Assembly (NCBI RefSeq): GCF_900292015.1
Contig: NZ_LR130759.1
Location: forward strand, 3,224,001 to 3,288,000
Origin: Mycobacterium basiliense
Lineage (GTDB): Bacteria; Actinomycetota; Actinomycetes; Mycobacteriales; Mycobacteriaceae
Reading direction: 5' to 3'
Length of the DNA: 64,000 nt
Made by a program: the position numbers and the translations under genes. Shown in pieces: positions 33,196-41,591 of the stretch. Positions within the stretch are counted from its first letter, which is position 1, and each line of letters starts with the position of its first letter. Under the pieces are notes generated by a model, which did not search any database, had not been told where the DNA came from, and saw only the letters and a list, made by a program, of their open reading frames with translations.

Positions 33196-33246
33196 CTCGG
33201 CGCCACTGGGTCGGGAGCGGCGGTAACTAACTGTGCCACCAAGTAA
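32908..33246 (+). CDS. truncated paralogue of the Rv2082-like protein, copy A
   Basis: This 112-residue frame matches the first about 95 residues of the 721-residue protein at 34769-36934: AADLPPGKWSA, GVSYWRQAAELKR, ANDLMDRYWRGEQRL and VAEQCDVKS. After QSDRVANAV it ends in an unrelated tail (LGATGSGAAVTNCATK). The proline-rich linker and the C-terminal domain are missing. It may still make a short helical protein, or it may be a remnant left when the duplication formed. Confidence 0.6.
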   Translation: MAADLPPGKWSAFLVGACWTAPPEALTAGVSYWRQAAELKRIEARDLQISDPDWLNRGATANDLMDRYWRGEQRLATVAEQCDVKSVQSDRVANAVLGATGSGAAVTNCATK

Positions 33247-34040
33247 CACAACGTTTCCGTCATCGCCGTTGCGATCGTTGTCCCGTATCTTGGCGTCGTA
33301 GTCGCCGTTCCTGCCTGGCATCGGCCAGCGCCCAGCGCGGCGCTACATCGTCATCATGATTGTCGCCTGGCTTCTCCTGGCTGTCAGTGCTATTGCCAAC
33401 GCCACACGGGGATCATTGTGGTGACCATTTGGAGCCTTGGCTTGCTGGTTCTGATCCCAACAGCGGTGTGCGCAAAAATGCGTAGGAGCCGTGTCAGATG
33501 ACACCAGGGCCTGAAGGCCGCCCTGACCGCGGCCAGAGTTCTGACCTCAATACCTCACCTGCGCGGCGCCGAAACCTCAGCCAATCCAAGACAACCCCGC
33601 CAACCGCGAGCACCACGACCGCGAGGTTGATACACCGATGCTTCGGGGTATCCACGGCATCCAATAACAGGATTGCCACGACCAAGGCCAGGAAGCAGGA
33701 TTCGATGGTGCGCCGCCGCCGGATGGATACCTCGGGGTTCCAGCGCTACGTCGTACGCCGAACATTGAACCGGCACCGGTAGCAACCCAGCCGATCGCGC
33801 AAAGAGTTATTTTGCACTCGTATTTCGAGGCCCGCCGTCGGCCGCCTCGAAGCAGCACGACTGCGATGACAGTCCGGAAGTCGCACGACACCGCTTGCTT
33901 GTGACCATTCAGCGACTGTTGTCGGTCACCCTGAGTGACGAAACGTCGTCGCTTCGAAGACATCGCGAGATGATGTGAATCGCGGACCCTGCGATGGTAT
34001 CTGCGCATGGAGGCACCCACGCGTCGACCTACGGGAGCGG
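33247..34040. other. spacer between the two duplicated units
   Basis: No confident gene is present. On the plus strand two very short hydrophobic frames overlap by GTGA: 33356-33424 (MIVAWLLLAVSAIANATRG...) and 33421-33501 (TIWSLGLLVLIPTAVCAKMR...). Together they look like a two-helix membrane protein split by a stop. On the minus strand 33494-33685, with a TTG start, encodes a two-helix hydrophobic peptide (VVVAILLLDAVDT, then LAVVVLAVGGVVLDWLRFRRR). All could be remnants. The rest shows nothing recognisable. Confidence 0.35.
33494..33685 (-). CDS. possible small two-helix membrane protein
   Basis: This 63-residue frame has a TTG start and two hydrophobic segments separated by a short polar loop (DTPKHRCIN), followed by a basic C-terminus (RFRRRAGEVLR). 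The hydrophobic pattern and the positive-inside charge are what a real small membrane protein would show, but there is no visible ribosome-binding site and no homologue I recognise. It is possibly a decayed gene. Confidence 0.3.
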   Translation of the reverse strand: MVVAILLLDAVDTPKHRCINLAVVVLAVGGVVLDWLRFRRRAGEVLRSELWPRSGRPSGPGVI

Positions 34041-35062
34041 GTGAATTGCCCGAACTAGCCATCCAATCCACGATTGTGCAAGGTCAACGCCAACTTGAGG
34101 AGGTCCACCGTATGACTAAAGACTTGTCCGCGCAGGCATATACAGCCGCGATCCTTGCCGCCGCAGCGGCATCCGCCATCAACCACGGCCAATGGTCAAG
34201 GGCGCTAGGTTTGCGACAACGAATAGCCTTGGTGAGGTGACAACCAACCCCCCGCCCGCCGAGCAATGGATACCCAACTATCCCCCTCCGCCGGCGCCGC
34301 GCTCCCGCACATGGCCACTGACCGCTCTAGCCATCATCATCGCCATTGTGGGTGTTGTGCTCGGTGCCGCAGCATTGATCGTGGCACTCACGCACCCGAC
34401 CAACAGCAATTCGGGTGGCGCCGCGACAACGACGGCTTCGCCGACGTATACAGCGGCGGAAACCGCCGCGGCGCATCAAAAGTTGTGTGACGTGTACAAA
34501 ATGGCCGCGCGGGCCGTTCAAATAGAGACCAATGGCGATGACCCCGCGTTGGCAAACATATCCACGGTCAATGGGGCGGTGATGCTACAACAGGCAGCGA
34601 ACGCCGCGCCGGCGCTCACGCCGAGTGATCGCGCCGCCGCTCTTGAATTAGCCGAGGCCTACAGCAACAGTACGGCTGTAGCCAGCTTCGCAAAGGGGCG
34701 TGACGACCCGGAATGGCGGTCAGTATCCGATGATGTCATTGCCAAAGACACGCACATGAAGGCCGTTTGTGGTGGCGGCTGACCTGCCACCTGGCAAGTG
34801 GTCGGCATGGCTAGTCGGCGCGTGGTGGCCTGCTCGGCCCAACGCGCTGACGTCAGGTGTTTCCTATTGGCGCCAGGCGGAGGAAATCAAGCACAACGAA
34901 GCGAACGGGCTACAAAACGAACGATCGCGGTTAGCGGTAAATCGAGGGCGCACCGCGGACGATTTGATGGACCGCTTTTTGCGTGGCGAACACCGCCTGA
35001 ATACTATCGCCGAGCAATGTGACACAAAGAGTCGCCAAAGTGACCTTGTTGCCGATGCGGTA
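34041..35062 (+). repeat. tandem duplication, copy B
   Basis: This is the counterpart of 32184-33195. It retains the complete second gene but has one base fewer than copy A between the start codon and the Pro-rich segment of the first gene. The two copies have diverged considerably outside the membrane-anchor segment, so the duplication is not recent. Confidence 0.85.
34112..34782 (+). pseudogene. single-pass membrane protein, copy B, with a 5' frameshift
   Basis: The ATG at 34112 has a strong GAGGAGG site and starts MTKDLSAQAYTAAILAAAAA, matching copy A. Between the GGC at about 34187-34189 and the shared GTTTGCGACA, copy B has 19 bases where copy A has 20. The frame therefore runs out at 34240, while FATTNSLGEVTTNPPPAEQW continues in the frame that opens at the ATG at 34192. 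The rest (Pro-rich segment, membrane helix at about 34315-34395, two-cysteine domain ending VCGGG) is intact. Use of the internal ATG would give a 196-residue protein with a shortened cytoplasmic end, so this copy may still be functional. Confidence 0.7.
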
Positions 35063-36934
35063 GACAATTTGCGCGATCAGCTGACCAATATTGCTCAGTC
35101 GGGCAATGGGGATATCGACCAGATTCTTTCCGGCGAAGGGCCAATTGGAGCGAAAGTTGCTGCGGTGAACGCGGTCATCGCTCAGGCCAACACCGCAGCT
35201 TCCAGCGCGGGAGCAACCGCGATGTCCAACATCATTGACGCAACTCAGCGAGTCCTCGACGCAACCATCGGCGGTAACGCGCGGACGTGGCTGCAGGAGC
35301 ACGGTGCGAACCTCGATGGTCCTCCACCGTCGCGCCCGATCACCGCCAGGGATTTGGAAACCCCGCCGATGACGCCACTAGAAGGGTCAGCAATCGGCGG
35401 CGCTCCGATGGATGCAACTGCCCCGGAGTCCACGGCACCGGAGGCGCCAACAGCGTCAATGGTAGGGAGAGCTTCGGTAGTTCCCGCTGGACCGTCTGAC
35501 GTTGCGCCAGCGCCGGCGCCTCCAGGCGCGTCAACAGTCGGCCGTGTTCCGATAGTGCCCGGCCCTTCGCCGTCTGGTCCAACTGGCCCTCCCTCGCCAC
35601 CCGGCGCACCACCACCTGGGTTAACTAGCCCGCCGATCCCCGGCGCTCCAGCACCCTCGGCGGTGTCGGCCCCCGGGTTATCGCCACAGTCCTTGGCTCA
35701 GTCCTTTAACACCGGGATGTCAACGGGCGCCCCGGCGGCGGCCGGTGCACAGTCCTTGTCGGCCGGAGCAATGGCCGCAGCCGGCGAGCCACCACCGCCG
35801 ACCATGGCGCCCCCGGCAGCGCCGGTGGTGCCCGCGTCAACCATCGCGGCCAGTGGGGCTGGTTTTGCCCATGTTCCAGACGCCGGCGTTGGCGCAGCCG
35901 CCACGGGACCAACTCCGATTGCAGCACCCACGCCTGACGTCACCGGCGGCGTGACGCCGGTCACGCCGGTAATGACTGGTGCCCCGGCCACTGGATCGGT
36001 TGCGCCAATGGTCGGAGCTCCCGCGGGCCCATTACCGGCCTATGGCTCTGATCTGCGCCCACCGATCGTTGCGCCACCTGCCGCATCGGCAGCGCCGGGC
36101 GGCCCGGTGTCGGGCGCGGCGGTAGCACCATCGCCGTCATCGTCACCGTCAGCTGGTGGTTCGCTGATGTCGCCGGTAGCCAAGTCCGCTGCACAGGGAG
36201 CGGCCCAGGGCCAGGCGACCAGCGGCGCGCCGGCAATGGCTAGCGCAACAGCAGCTGCCACGACTGGAGGCGCAGCTGGCGACGCTGCGAGCCGATCCGC
36301 TGAACAGCAACGACTGCGGCGCATCGTCGAAGCGGTGGCCCGCCAAGAGCCCGGATTAACCTGGGCGGCCGGACTGCGCGCCGACGGACAGACCACGCTG
36401 CTGGTCACCGATCTCGCTGGCGGCTGGATACCACCCGACATTCGGCTGCCCGCGCATGTGACTCTGCTCGAGCCAGCTGCTCGGCGCCGCGATGCCAGCG
36501 TGCTCGACTTACTGGGCGCCGTCTCCACGGCGGCGGTGCACCAGCCCCACGGCTACATCGGCGAAGCCGGAAACGACCAGCCCAAACTGACCGGCGACCG
36601 CGCGGCCCGTACCGCGCCCGAGGTCGATGAGCTGGGGCCCACATTGGCCGAGCACGTGCGCCACCGGGACGGGTTACCCCGCGTTGCTCAGGCGGTGGCG
36701 GTAGCGGCCGCGCGCAGTTACGGTGTGCCCGAGAACGAGGCCGAGCTGCTGAGCGAAAGAGCCGCCGAGATTCGTCGATCAGTGCTTGCGGCATACCCCA
36801 ACCAGGACCTAGCCCAGACCACCGATTGGATGCTGTTGGCGGCCATCAACGCGCTGATCGACGGCAACCACGCGGGGGCGAACTATCACCTAGCCTGGGC
36901 AATGGCAGCGATGTCAATGAGGAGACCCACATGA
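34769..36934 (+). CDS. Rv2082-like protein (helical N-domain, Pro/Ala linker, DUF5631/DUF5632-type C-domain)
   Basis: At 721 residues this equals the H37Rv Rv2082 length I remember. Residues about 1-190 are helical with WXG-like tryptophans (GKWSAWLVGAWWPARP) and AVNAVIAQANTAASS. Residues about 190-495 are a Pro/Ala/Gly-rich, low-complexity linker. Residues about 500-721 form a compact domain (LTWAAGLRADGQTTLLVTDL, LLEPAARR, then a helical end) shared with Rv3899c and Rv0029 and called DUF5631/DUF5632. Such genes lie near cpnT and type VII-secreted proteins. The role is unknown. The GTG start overlaps the membrane-protein gene, and the stop overlaps the next start by 4 bp. Confidence 0.85.
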   Translation: MVAADLPPGKWSAWLVGAWWPARPNALTSGVSYWRQAEEIKHNEANGLQNERSRLAVNRGRTADDLMDRFLRGEHRLNTIAEQCDTKSRQSDLVADAVDNLRDQLTNIAQSGNGDIDQILSGEGPIGAKVAAVNAVIAQANTAASSAGATAMSNIIDATQRVLDATIGGNARTWLQEHGANLDGPPPSRPITARDLETPPMTPLEGSAIGGAPMDATAPESTAPEAPTASMVGRASVVPAGPSDVAPAPAPPGASTVGRVPIVPGPSPSGPTGPPSPPGAPPPGLTSPPIPGAPAPSAVSAPGLSPQSLAQSFNTGMSTGAPAAAGAQSLSAGAMAAAGEPPPPTMAPPAAPVVPASTIAASGAGFAHVPDAGVGAAATGPTPIAAPTPDVTGGVTPVTPVMTGAPATGSVAPMVGAPAGPLPAYGSDLRPPIVAPPAASAAPGGPVSGAAVAPSPSSSPSAGGSLMSPVAKSAAQGAAQGQATSGAPAMASATAAATTGGAAGDAASRSAEQQRLRRIVEAVARQEPGLTWAAGLRADGQTTLLVTDLAGGWIPPDIRLPAHVTLLEPAARRRDASVLDLLGAVSTAAVHQPHGYIGEAGNDQPKLTGDRAARTAPEVDELGPTLAEHVRHRDGLPRVAQAVAVAAARSYGVPENEAELLSERAAEIRRSVLAAYPNQDLAQTTDWMLLAAINALIDGNHAGANYHLAWAMAAMSMRRPT

Positions 36935-37896
36935 CCATCGACTCCTATCCGGAGAGCTATGGAAGCGCGGCCGGAATGCCGGCACCCATACCGCTGGCGC
37001 CGGGACCAGTTCATCCGGGTGGATCGTCGCCGATTGATGGCCTGATGACGGGATTCGGCATGGTTACGAACGCCGATTTGGGGCCCACCAACGGCGACAT
37101 TGCCGCGGATGATGCCGATCGTCGAGCGCATGCAGCCGACGCCGCGGCGAAATTCCCAGCCAATGAGGCCGATGCCGCCCAGCAGTTCCAAGGTGTGGGA
37201 GCCGACGGGATGGCCCAGATGATCCCGCAGATGGCCTCAGGCATCGGCGGTGCCATCAGCGGTGCCCTCGGGGGCGTGCTCGGGCCGCTGACCCAAATTC
37301 CCCAACAAGCGATGCAGGCCGGGCAGGGCGCTTTGCAGCCGTTGATGAGTGCGCTTCAGCAATCCACCGGCGCCGAGGGTTTGGAGGCCGCAGACGGGGC
37401 CCGCCTTGTCGACAGTCTCGAGGGTGAACCAGGTCTTGGCGGTGGCGGTATGGGTGACCTCGGATCCGGCGGCGCGGGCGGTGGTGGCAGCACTATCCCT
37501 ACCGGCTATCTCGGTCCGCCACCAGTGCCAACATCATCGCCGCCCACAACTCCTGCTGGGGCGCCAACCAAGCCCGCATCAATGACACCTACCGGTGGTA
37601 CACCGCCGACCTCCACACCGATGGGTGCAACCGGCATGCCCATGGTGCCGCCTGGCGCGCTGGGCGCCGGTGGCGCGGGAAGCAAAGAAAAGCCGGCCGA
37701 GAAGCGGGTGACTGCCCCGAGTGTGCCCAACGGCCAACCGGTCAAGGGCCGCTTGACGATTCCGCCGGGTGCTCCGGTCAAGTCTGCCGACGGCAAACCA
37801 CCCGTGGTCACCAGATCCACCCGACGAATCCTGCTGCCCGACCGCAATGACATCGGGCCCATCGTCCGGGATGACAAGACCGACGCCGGCGAGTGA
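36931..37896 (+). CDS. Rv2083-like Gly/Pro-rich protein
   Basis: The protein has about 321 residues starting TIDSYPESYGSAAG; the ATG overlaps the upstream stop (ATGA). An N-terminal helical part (about 60-150) contains AAAKFPANEADAAQQFQ and SGIGGAISGALGGVLGPL, like the helical domains of type VII-associated proteins. A Gly/Pro/Thr-rich linker (about 175-270) follows, then a short basic C-terminal end (TRSTRRILLPDRNDIGPIV). It resembles Rv2083 of H37Rv. Function unknown; the coupling with the Rv2082-like gene suggests a shared complex. The open frame further upstream is a shadow of that gene. Confidence 0.82.
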   Translation: MTIDSYPESYGSAAGMPAPIPLAPGPVHPGGSSPIDGLMTGFGMVTNADLGPTNGDIAADDADRRAHAADAAAKFPANEADAAQQFQGVGADGMAQMIPQMASGIGGAISGALGGVLGPLTQIPQQAMQAGQGALQPLMSALQQSTGAEGLEAADGARLVDSLEGEPGLGGGGMGDLGSGGAGGGGSTIPTGYLGPPPVPTSSPPTTPAGAPTKPASMTPTGGTPPTSTPMGATGMPMVPPGALGAGGAGSKEKPAEKRVTAPSVPNGQPVKGRLTIPPGAPVKSADGKPPVVTRSTRRILLPDRNDIGPIVRDDKTDAGE

Positions 37897-38550
37897 GGAC
37901 CCGCCTTCGGCGTTCGATCTGCTGCCCTCAGCGGGGATAGCCCTGGCGGTCTTACGCGGGGTTCCGCGATTGCCGCCAGGTCTTTGCAACAGTAAGTCAT
38001 CGCGCTCCCGCCGGCGGCACGCCTGTACAAATACGACTGCCGCCTCCCCGTCGCGCAAGATATCGTGATATTGGTCGCGAGTCAGGTCGTAATACTCCTC
38101 GTAGTCAACAATGCCATGACTCACGGGTATCGATGCATAGTAGCAACCCGAGGTTGATTCAATGCCAATCGTCTATCTGTCTTTCTTTGAATAATATGTG
38201 CGGCCAAATTTTATAGAGCTCATTTCTACTCGAAAACATATTGTTTGGTGGGATGCCAAATTAATGAAATGAGGTTCTATCGGCGAAGCCGAGAATACTG
38301 TGCACCCATCTTCCGCAAGAGGGCCCAGCACCAAAGAGCAACCTGCAACGGCCTCGCCATGGGCCATGGCGATATTTCCATGGGTACCGTCATGCGGTAC
38401 GCCGAGCTCCGATAGGACTGTCAACCGTTATCGGCCTACGACCCACCGGCTCGGCCCCAAATTCCGATACCTCGACCTGGTGAAACTCGGCGGCCGATGG
38501 GTGCGCTATCGCAGATCCGCATGTAGTGGCCTGAACCATGACCTGGGACA
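37897..38550. other. 654-bp region with an AT-rich island and gene fragments
   Basis: No complete gene is supportable. On the minus strand the frame opening at 38124 begins MSHGIVDYEEYYDLTRDQYH, a plausible protein N-terminus, but it degenerates after about 50 codons. Another minus-strand frame, 38173-38424, crosses a conspicuously AT-rich patch (about 38170-38275, with TTTTATAGAGCTC) that is unlike the rest of the window. These look like remains of small, perhaps foreign, genes. Confidence 0.4.
38173..38424 (-). CDS. hypothetical protein fragment in AT-rich DNA
   Basis: This 83-residue frame uses a TTG start. The first half (LGVPHDGTHGNIAMAHGEAV, LVLGPLAEDGC) has normal mycobacterial composition. 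The second half (INLASHQTICFRVEMSSIKF, then YYSKKDR) is Lys/Ser/Tyr-rich and uses AT-rich codons. No domain is recognised. It may be a chimeric leftover at a recombination junction; I would not treat it as a secure gene. Confidence 0.25.
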   Translation of the reverse strand: MTVLSELGVPHDGTHGNIAMAHGEAVAGCSLVLGPLAEDGCTVFSASPIEPHFINLASHQTICFRVEMSSIKFGRTYYSKKDR

Positions 38551-38950
38551 TCATTCCCCCGGAACCTCCCACTGTCCTGTCGACGGGGTGAACAACGGCC
38601 TGCCGCCGGGGTCAAGGAACGAGTCCGCTATCACATCGATGGGGACGTCGAGGTAATGAGATAGTCCGACCAATCTGTCAGCCGCCCCAATTGCCACGAC
38701 CGCTTCAACAGAATTAGTGAGGGCATCTACTCCCTGACCGGAAAAACCAAGGATGCTCAGTACTCATCCGCTGAGACGACGTAATCACATAATAGCGGTC
38801 TTCACCTCCGTTGTTCCAAATGACTACGCGGCCATCATCGGTTTGCGAGCCCTGGATCATGTCCAAACCGGCAAGCCGAATCCAGACTTGTAACTCATCA
38901 GTGAGGTCCACATTATTTTTCACCGCGGCACACTCCCGAAAACCCTGCAT
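38551..38950 (-). pseudogene. frameshifted small gene resembling Imm61/IFT-type immunity proteins
   Basis: Read from 38950, the first frame gives VDLTDELQVWIRLAGLDMIQ, then DDGRVVIWNNGGEDRYYVI, and ends at a stop soon after HPWFF. Near 38740, where the coding strand has CCGG, dropping one base moves into a second frame, GQGVDALTNSVEAVVAIGAA, then RLVGLSHYLDVPIDVI and a stop at 38551-38553. Joined, this is about 132 residues. The DDGR-x-V-x-W...GE-x-RYYV pattern resembles, from memory, mycobacterial immunity proteins of the IFT (Rv3902c) type that neutralise TNT toxins. The family assignment needs a search; the frameshift is directly visible. Confidence 0.5.
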
Positions 38951-38969
38951 TCACCACGGCGCGGCTGTT

Positions 38970-39401
38970 CTAGTCGACGCGCCACCACGTGTGGGACTCG
39001 GTGAGCCCCAGCGCCACCCGGAAAATGTCGGCGCCGTTGCCGGCCGCGGGACCGTCGGGATAGACGTAGGTGCCTCGCGGGGGCGCCTGGATCTTCAGAT
39101 CGCCGACCGGCAAGCCCGTCGCGCCGTGGTCGTCATAGATGAAGTCGGTCCAAAACAGCGCCCCACCTGCTACCCGGGCCGCCCCGCAGGTGCGCGGGAA
39201 TTCCTCGCCGAACGGCCATCCCACCGGCACCGGCAGCGCCGGCTCGGGCCGCCGCGCAGCCGGTGGCGCCCCCTCGGGCATCCCGTCGACCACGATGAGT
39301 TCGGCCGGGGGCGTCGGCGATCGTTGCCCAGGGGGCAATACAACCTCGGCGACTTGACGTGCGATACGAAACGGAAGCAGCGCTAGATCCACCAATGACA
39401 C
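38970..39401 (-). CDS. conserved hypothetical protein
   Basis: This 143-residue protein has an amphipathic basic N-terminus (LVDLALLPFRIARQVAEVVL, about 3-22), a Pro/Ala-rich linker (about 25-60) and a compact domain containing TCGAARVAGGALFWTDFIYD and an ending GLTESHTWWRVD. I do not recognise the family. It lies 36 bp downstream of pepE on the same strand and may be co-transcribed. The good start, normal codon use and clean end suggest a real gene. Confidence 0.65.
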   Translation of the reverse strand: MSLVDLALLPFRIARQVAEVVLPPGQRSPTPPAELIVVDGMPEGAPPAARRPEPALPVPVGWPFGEEFPRTCGAARVAGGALFWTDFIYDDHGATGLPVGDLKIQAPPRGTYVYPDGPAAGNGADIFRVALGLTESHTWWRVD

Positions 39402-39437
39402 CCCGCCAACCTACTTGGCGCAGCCGACATCTCGCCG

Positions 39438-40565
39438 CTACGACACCGCCACCACCGTCAGCTCGTGCGGCTGGTTGTTGACCGAGAGCGCCCCGTCCTC
39501 GGTGACCACCACGATGTCCTCGATGCGGGCCCCCCACCGGCCCGGAAAGTAGATACCGGGCTCGATCGAAAATGCCATGCCCGCAGCCAGCGGCAGCTCA
39601 TTGCCGGCGACGATATAGGGCTCTTCGTGCACGCACAGCCCAATGCCATGCCCGGTGCGGTGCACGAAATGCTCGGCCAGCCCGGCTTCGGCCAGCACGT
39701 CACGGGCAGCGGCGTCGACTTGCGCCGCCGTCACCCCCGGACGCACCGCCTCCATGGCCGCGCGCTGCGCGCGTTGAAGGGTTGAATACTGTTGCGCCAC
39801 ATCGGGACTAGGTTCGCCGATACTGTAGGTGCGGGTCGAATCGGAATGATATCCGGGCCCGAAAGTCCCACCGATGTCGACGACGACAATGTCACCCACC
39901 TGCAGCTTTCGATCCGAATATCCGTGATGCGGGTCGGCGCCGTGCGGACCGGATCCGACGATGACGAACGCCACCTCCGAATGCCCTTCGGCGACAATCG
40001 CTTCGGAGATATCCGCGGCCACCTCGGCCTCGGTTCGGCCTGGGGCCAGGAACCCAGGCACTCGCGCGTGCACCCGATCGATGGCCGCACCCGCGGCACA
40101 CAACGCATCGACCTCGGCTGCCTCTTTGACCATCCGCAGCTGCCGCAGCACGTCGGTGGCCAACAACGGCAGCACTCCCACCGCACCGGCCAACGGCAAC
40201 AAGTGCAGGGCCGGCATCGAATCGGTAACCGCAGTGGCCGCAGGTGCACCCCCCAGCGCATCAGCCACCAGCTGGTACGGGTCATCGCCATCGACCCAAT
40301 CCCGCACGCCCACACCAAAATCCGGTGCGGCCGACTCCTTGAGCGACGCCAGCTCCAAGCGAGGCAACACGATGGTCGGTGCACCAGACGCCGGCAGCAC
40401 CAGCGCGGTGAGCCGCTCGAACGTGTCCGCGCGAGAGCCGATGAGATAGCGCAGGTCATAACCCGGAGTGATCACCAGACCGGCCAGACCCGCCTCGGCC
40501 GTCGCGGCTGCCGCGGCGGCCAAACGTCGCGCGTACACCGCGTTGTCGAATCGCCGAGAATCCAT
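39438..40565 (-). CDS. pepE: Xaa-Pro dipeptidase PepE (M24B metallopeptidase)
   Basis: This cytoplasmic aminopeptidase/prolidase has a creatinase-like N-terminal domain (about 1-150) and a pita-bread metallopeptidase domain. The five metal ligands are visible: Asp in [10 protein letters not shown], Asp in [10 protein letters not shown], His in HRTGHGIGL, Glu in [11 protein letters not shown] and Glu in ARIEDIVVV. The ATG at 40565 gives 375 residues, the H37Rv length; an upstream in-frame ATG at 40607 would extend into the divergent promoter region. It is divergent from the exonuclease gene with a 66-bp gap. Confidence 0.94.
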   Translation of the reverse strand: MDSRRFDNAVYARRLAAAAAATAEAGLAGLVITPGYDLRYLIGSRADTFERLTALVLPASGAPTIVLPRLELASLKESAAPDFGVGVRDWVDGDDPYQLVADALGGAPAATAVTDSMPALHLLPLAGAVGVLPLLATDVLRQLRMVKEAAEVDALCAAGAAIDRVHARVPGFLAPGRTEAEVAADISEAIVAEGHSEVAFVIVGSGPHGADPHHGYSDRKLQVGDIVVVDIGGTFGPGYHSDSTRTYSIGEPSPDVAQQYSTLQRAQRAAMEAVRPGVTAAQVDAAARDVLAEAGLAEHFVHRTGHGIGLCVHEEPYIVAGNELPLAAGMAFSIEPGIYFPGRWGARIEDIVVVTEDGALSVNNQPHELTVVAVS

Positions 40566-40631
40566 GGCAGCCAGGCTAGTGCCCACCGGCTGGGTGGGGA
40601 CCGCCACACCGGCGCTGGCAGGATTACCGGC

Positions 40632-41588
40632 ATGCCCACACCCCTGCTGCTGCTGGATGGCGCCAGCATGTGGTTCCGCTCGTATTTCGGCGTGCCGTCA
40701 TCGATCACCGCACCTGACGGCCGGCCGGTCAACGCCGTCCGCGGGTTCATCGACTCGATGGCGGTGGTGATCACCCAACAGCGGCCCAGCCGGCTGGTCG
40801 TATGCCTGGACCTGGATTGGCGCCCGCAGTTCCGGGTGGACCTCATCCCCTCCTACAAGGCGCACCGGGTGGCCGAGCCCGAACCCGCCGGGCAGCCCGA
40901 CATCGAGGAGGTGCCCGACGAGTTGACCCCGCAGGTCGACATGATCATGGAGTTGCTCGGCGCCTTCGGCATCCCGGCGGCCGGCGCACCGGGCTTCGAA
41001 GCCGACGACGTGCTGGGCACGCTGGCCGCCCAGGAACGCCGGGACCCGGTGGTGGTGGTCAGCGGGGATCGCGACCTGCTGCAGGTGGTGGCCGACGATC
41101 CGGTCCCCGTTCGGGTGCTCTACCTGGGCCGCGGGCTGTCCAAGGCCACCTTGTTCGGGCCCGCCGAGGTGGCCGAACGGTACGGACTGCCCGGCGAGCG
41201 AGCCGGGGCTGCCTACGCCGAACTGGCTTTGCTGCGCGGTGACCCCTCCGATGGCCTGCCCGGAGTGCCCGGCGTGGGCGAGAAGACGGCAGCCACCCTG
41301 CTGGCGCAGCACGGCTCACTAGAACAGATCGTGGCCGCCGCGCACGACCCCAAGTCGACGATGGCCAAGGGCCTCCGAACGAAATTGCTTGCCGCGTCGG
41401 CCTATATCGAAGCCGCAGACACCGTGGTACGGGTGGCCACCGACGCTCCGGTCACCTTTTCGACACCCACCGACGCCTTGCCGCTGGTTGCCGCCGACCC
41501 GGCCCGCACTGCCGAACTGGCCACCCAATATGGCGTCGGCTCTTCGATCGCGCGCCTACAAAAGGCGCTGGACGCGTTGCCTTGCTGA
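40632..41588 (+). CDS. 5'-3' exonuclease-like protein (Rv2090-like)
   Basis: This stand-alone relative of the 5' nuclease domain of DNA polymerase I and FEN nucleases has 318 residues. The PIN-like N-terminal domain contains [16 protein letters not shown] (about 4-19), [11 protein letters not shown] and [14 protein letters not shown] with its metal-binding acidic residues. The helix-hairpin-helix follows as [22 protein letters not shown]. It probably removes flaps or RNA primers. The ATG at 40632 begins at the conserved strand; the long open frame upstream is a shadow over pepE, although H37Rv annotation extends the protein further. Confidence 0.9.
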   Translation: MPTPLLLLDGASMWFRSYFGVPSSITAPDGRPVNAVRGFIDSMAVVITQQRPSRLVVCLDLDWRPQFRVDLIPSYKAHRVAEPEPAGQPDIEEVPDELTPQVDMIMELLGAFGIPAAGAPGFEADDVLGTLAAQERRDPVVVVSGDRDLLQVVADDPVPVRVLYLGRGLSKATLFGPAEVAERYGLPGERAGAAYAELALLRGDPSDGLPGVPGVGEKTAATLLAQHGSLEQIVAAAHDPKSTMAKGLRTKLLAASAYIEAADTVVRVATDAPVTFSTPTDALPLVAADPARTAELATQYGVGSSIARLQKALDALPC

Positions 41589-41591
41589 CCG

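Noticed and set aside
33577..34071. 164-codon minus-strand frame in the spacer of the duplication
   Set aside because: The composition is Arg/Ser/Trp-rich with no domain. It overlaps the more protein-like hydrophobic frame at 33494-33685.
37579..38124. 181-codon minus-strand frame overlapping the Rv2083-like gene
   Set aside because: Only the first about 50 codons look protein-like. The rest is antisense of the Rv2083-like C-terminus, so it is described as a fragment instead of a gene.
39792..41588. 598-codon open frame on the plus strand spanning the exonuclease gene and most of pepE
   Set aside because: The upstream 280 codons are the antisense shadow of pepE, with low-complexity Arg/Gly-rich sequence. 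The nuclease fold starts at 40632.
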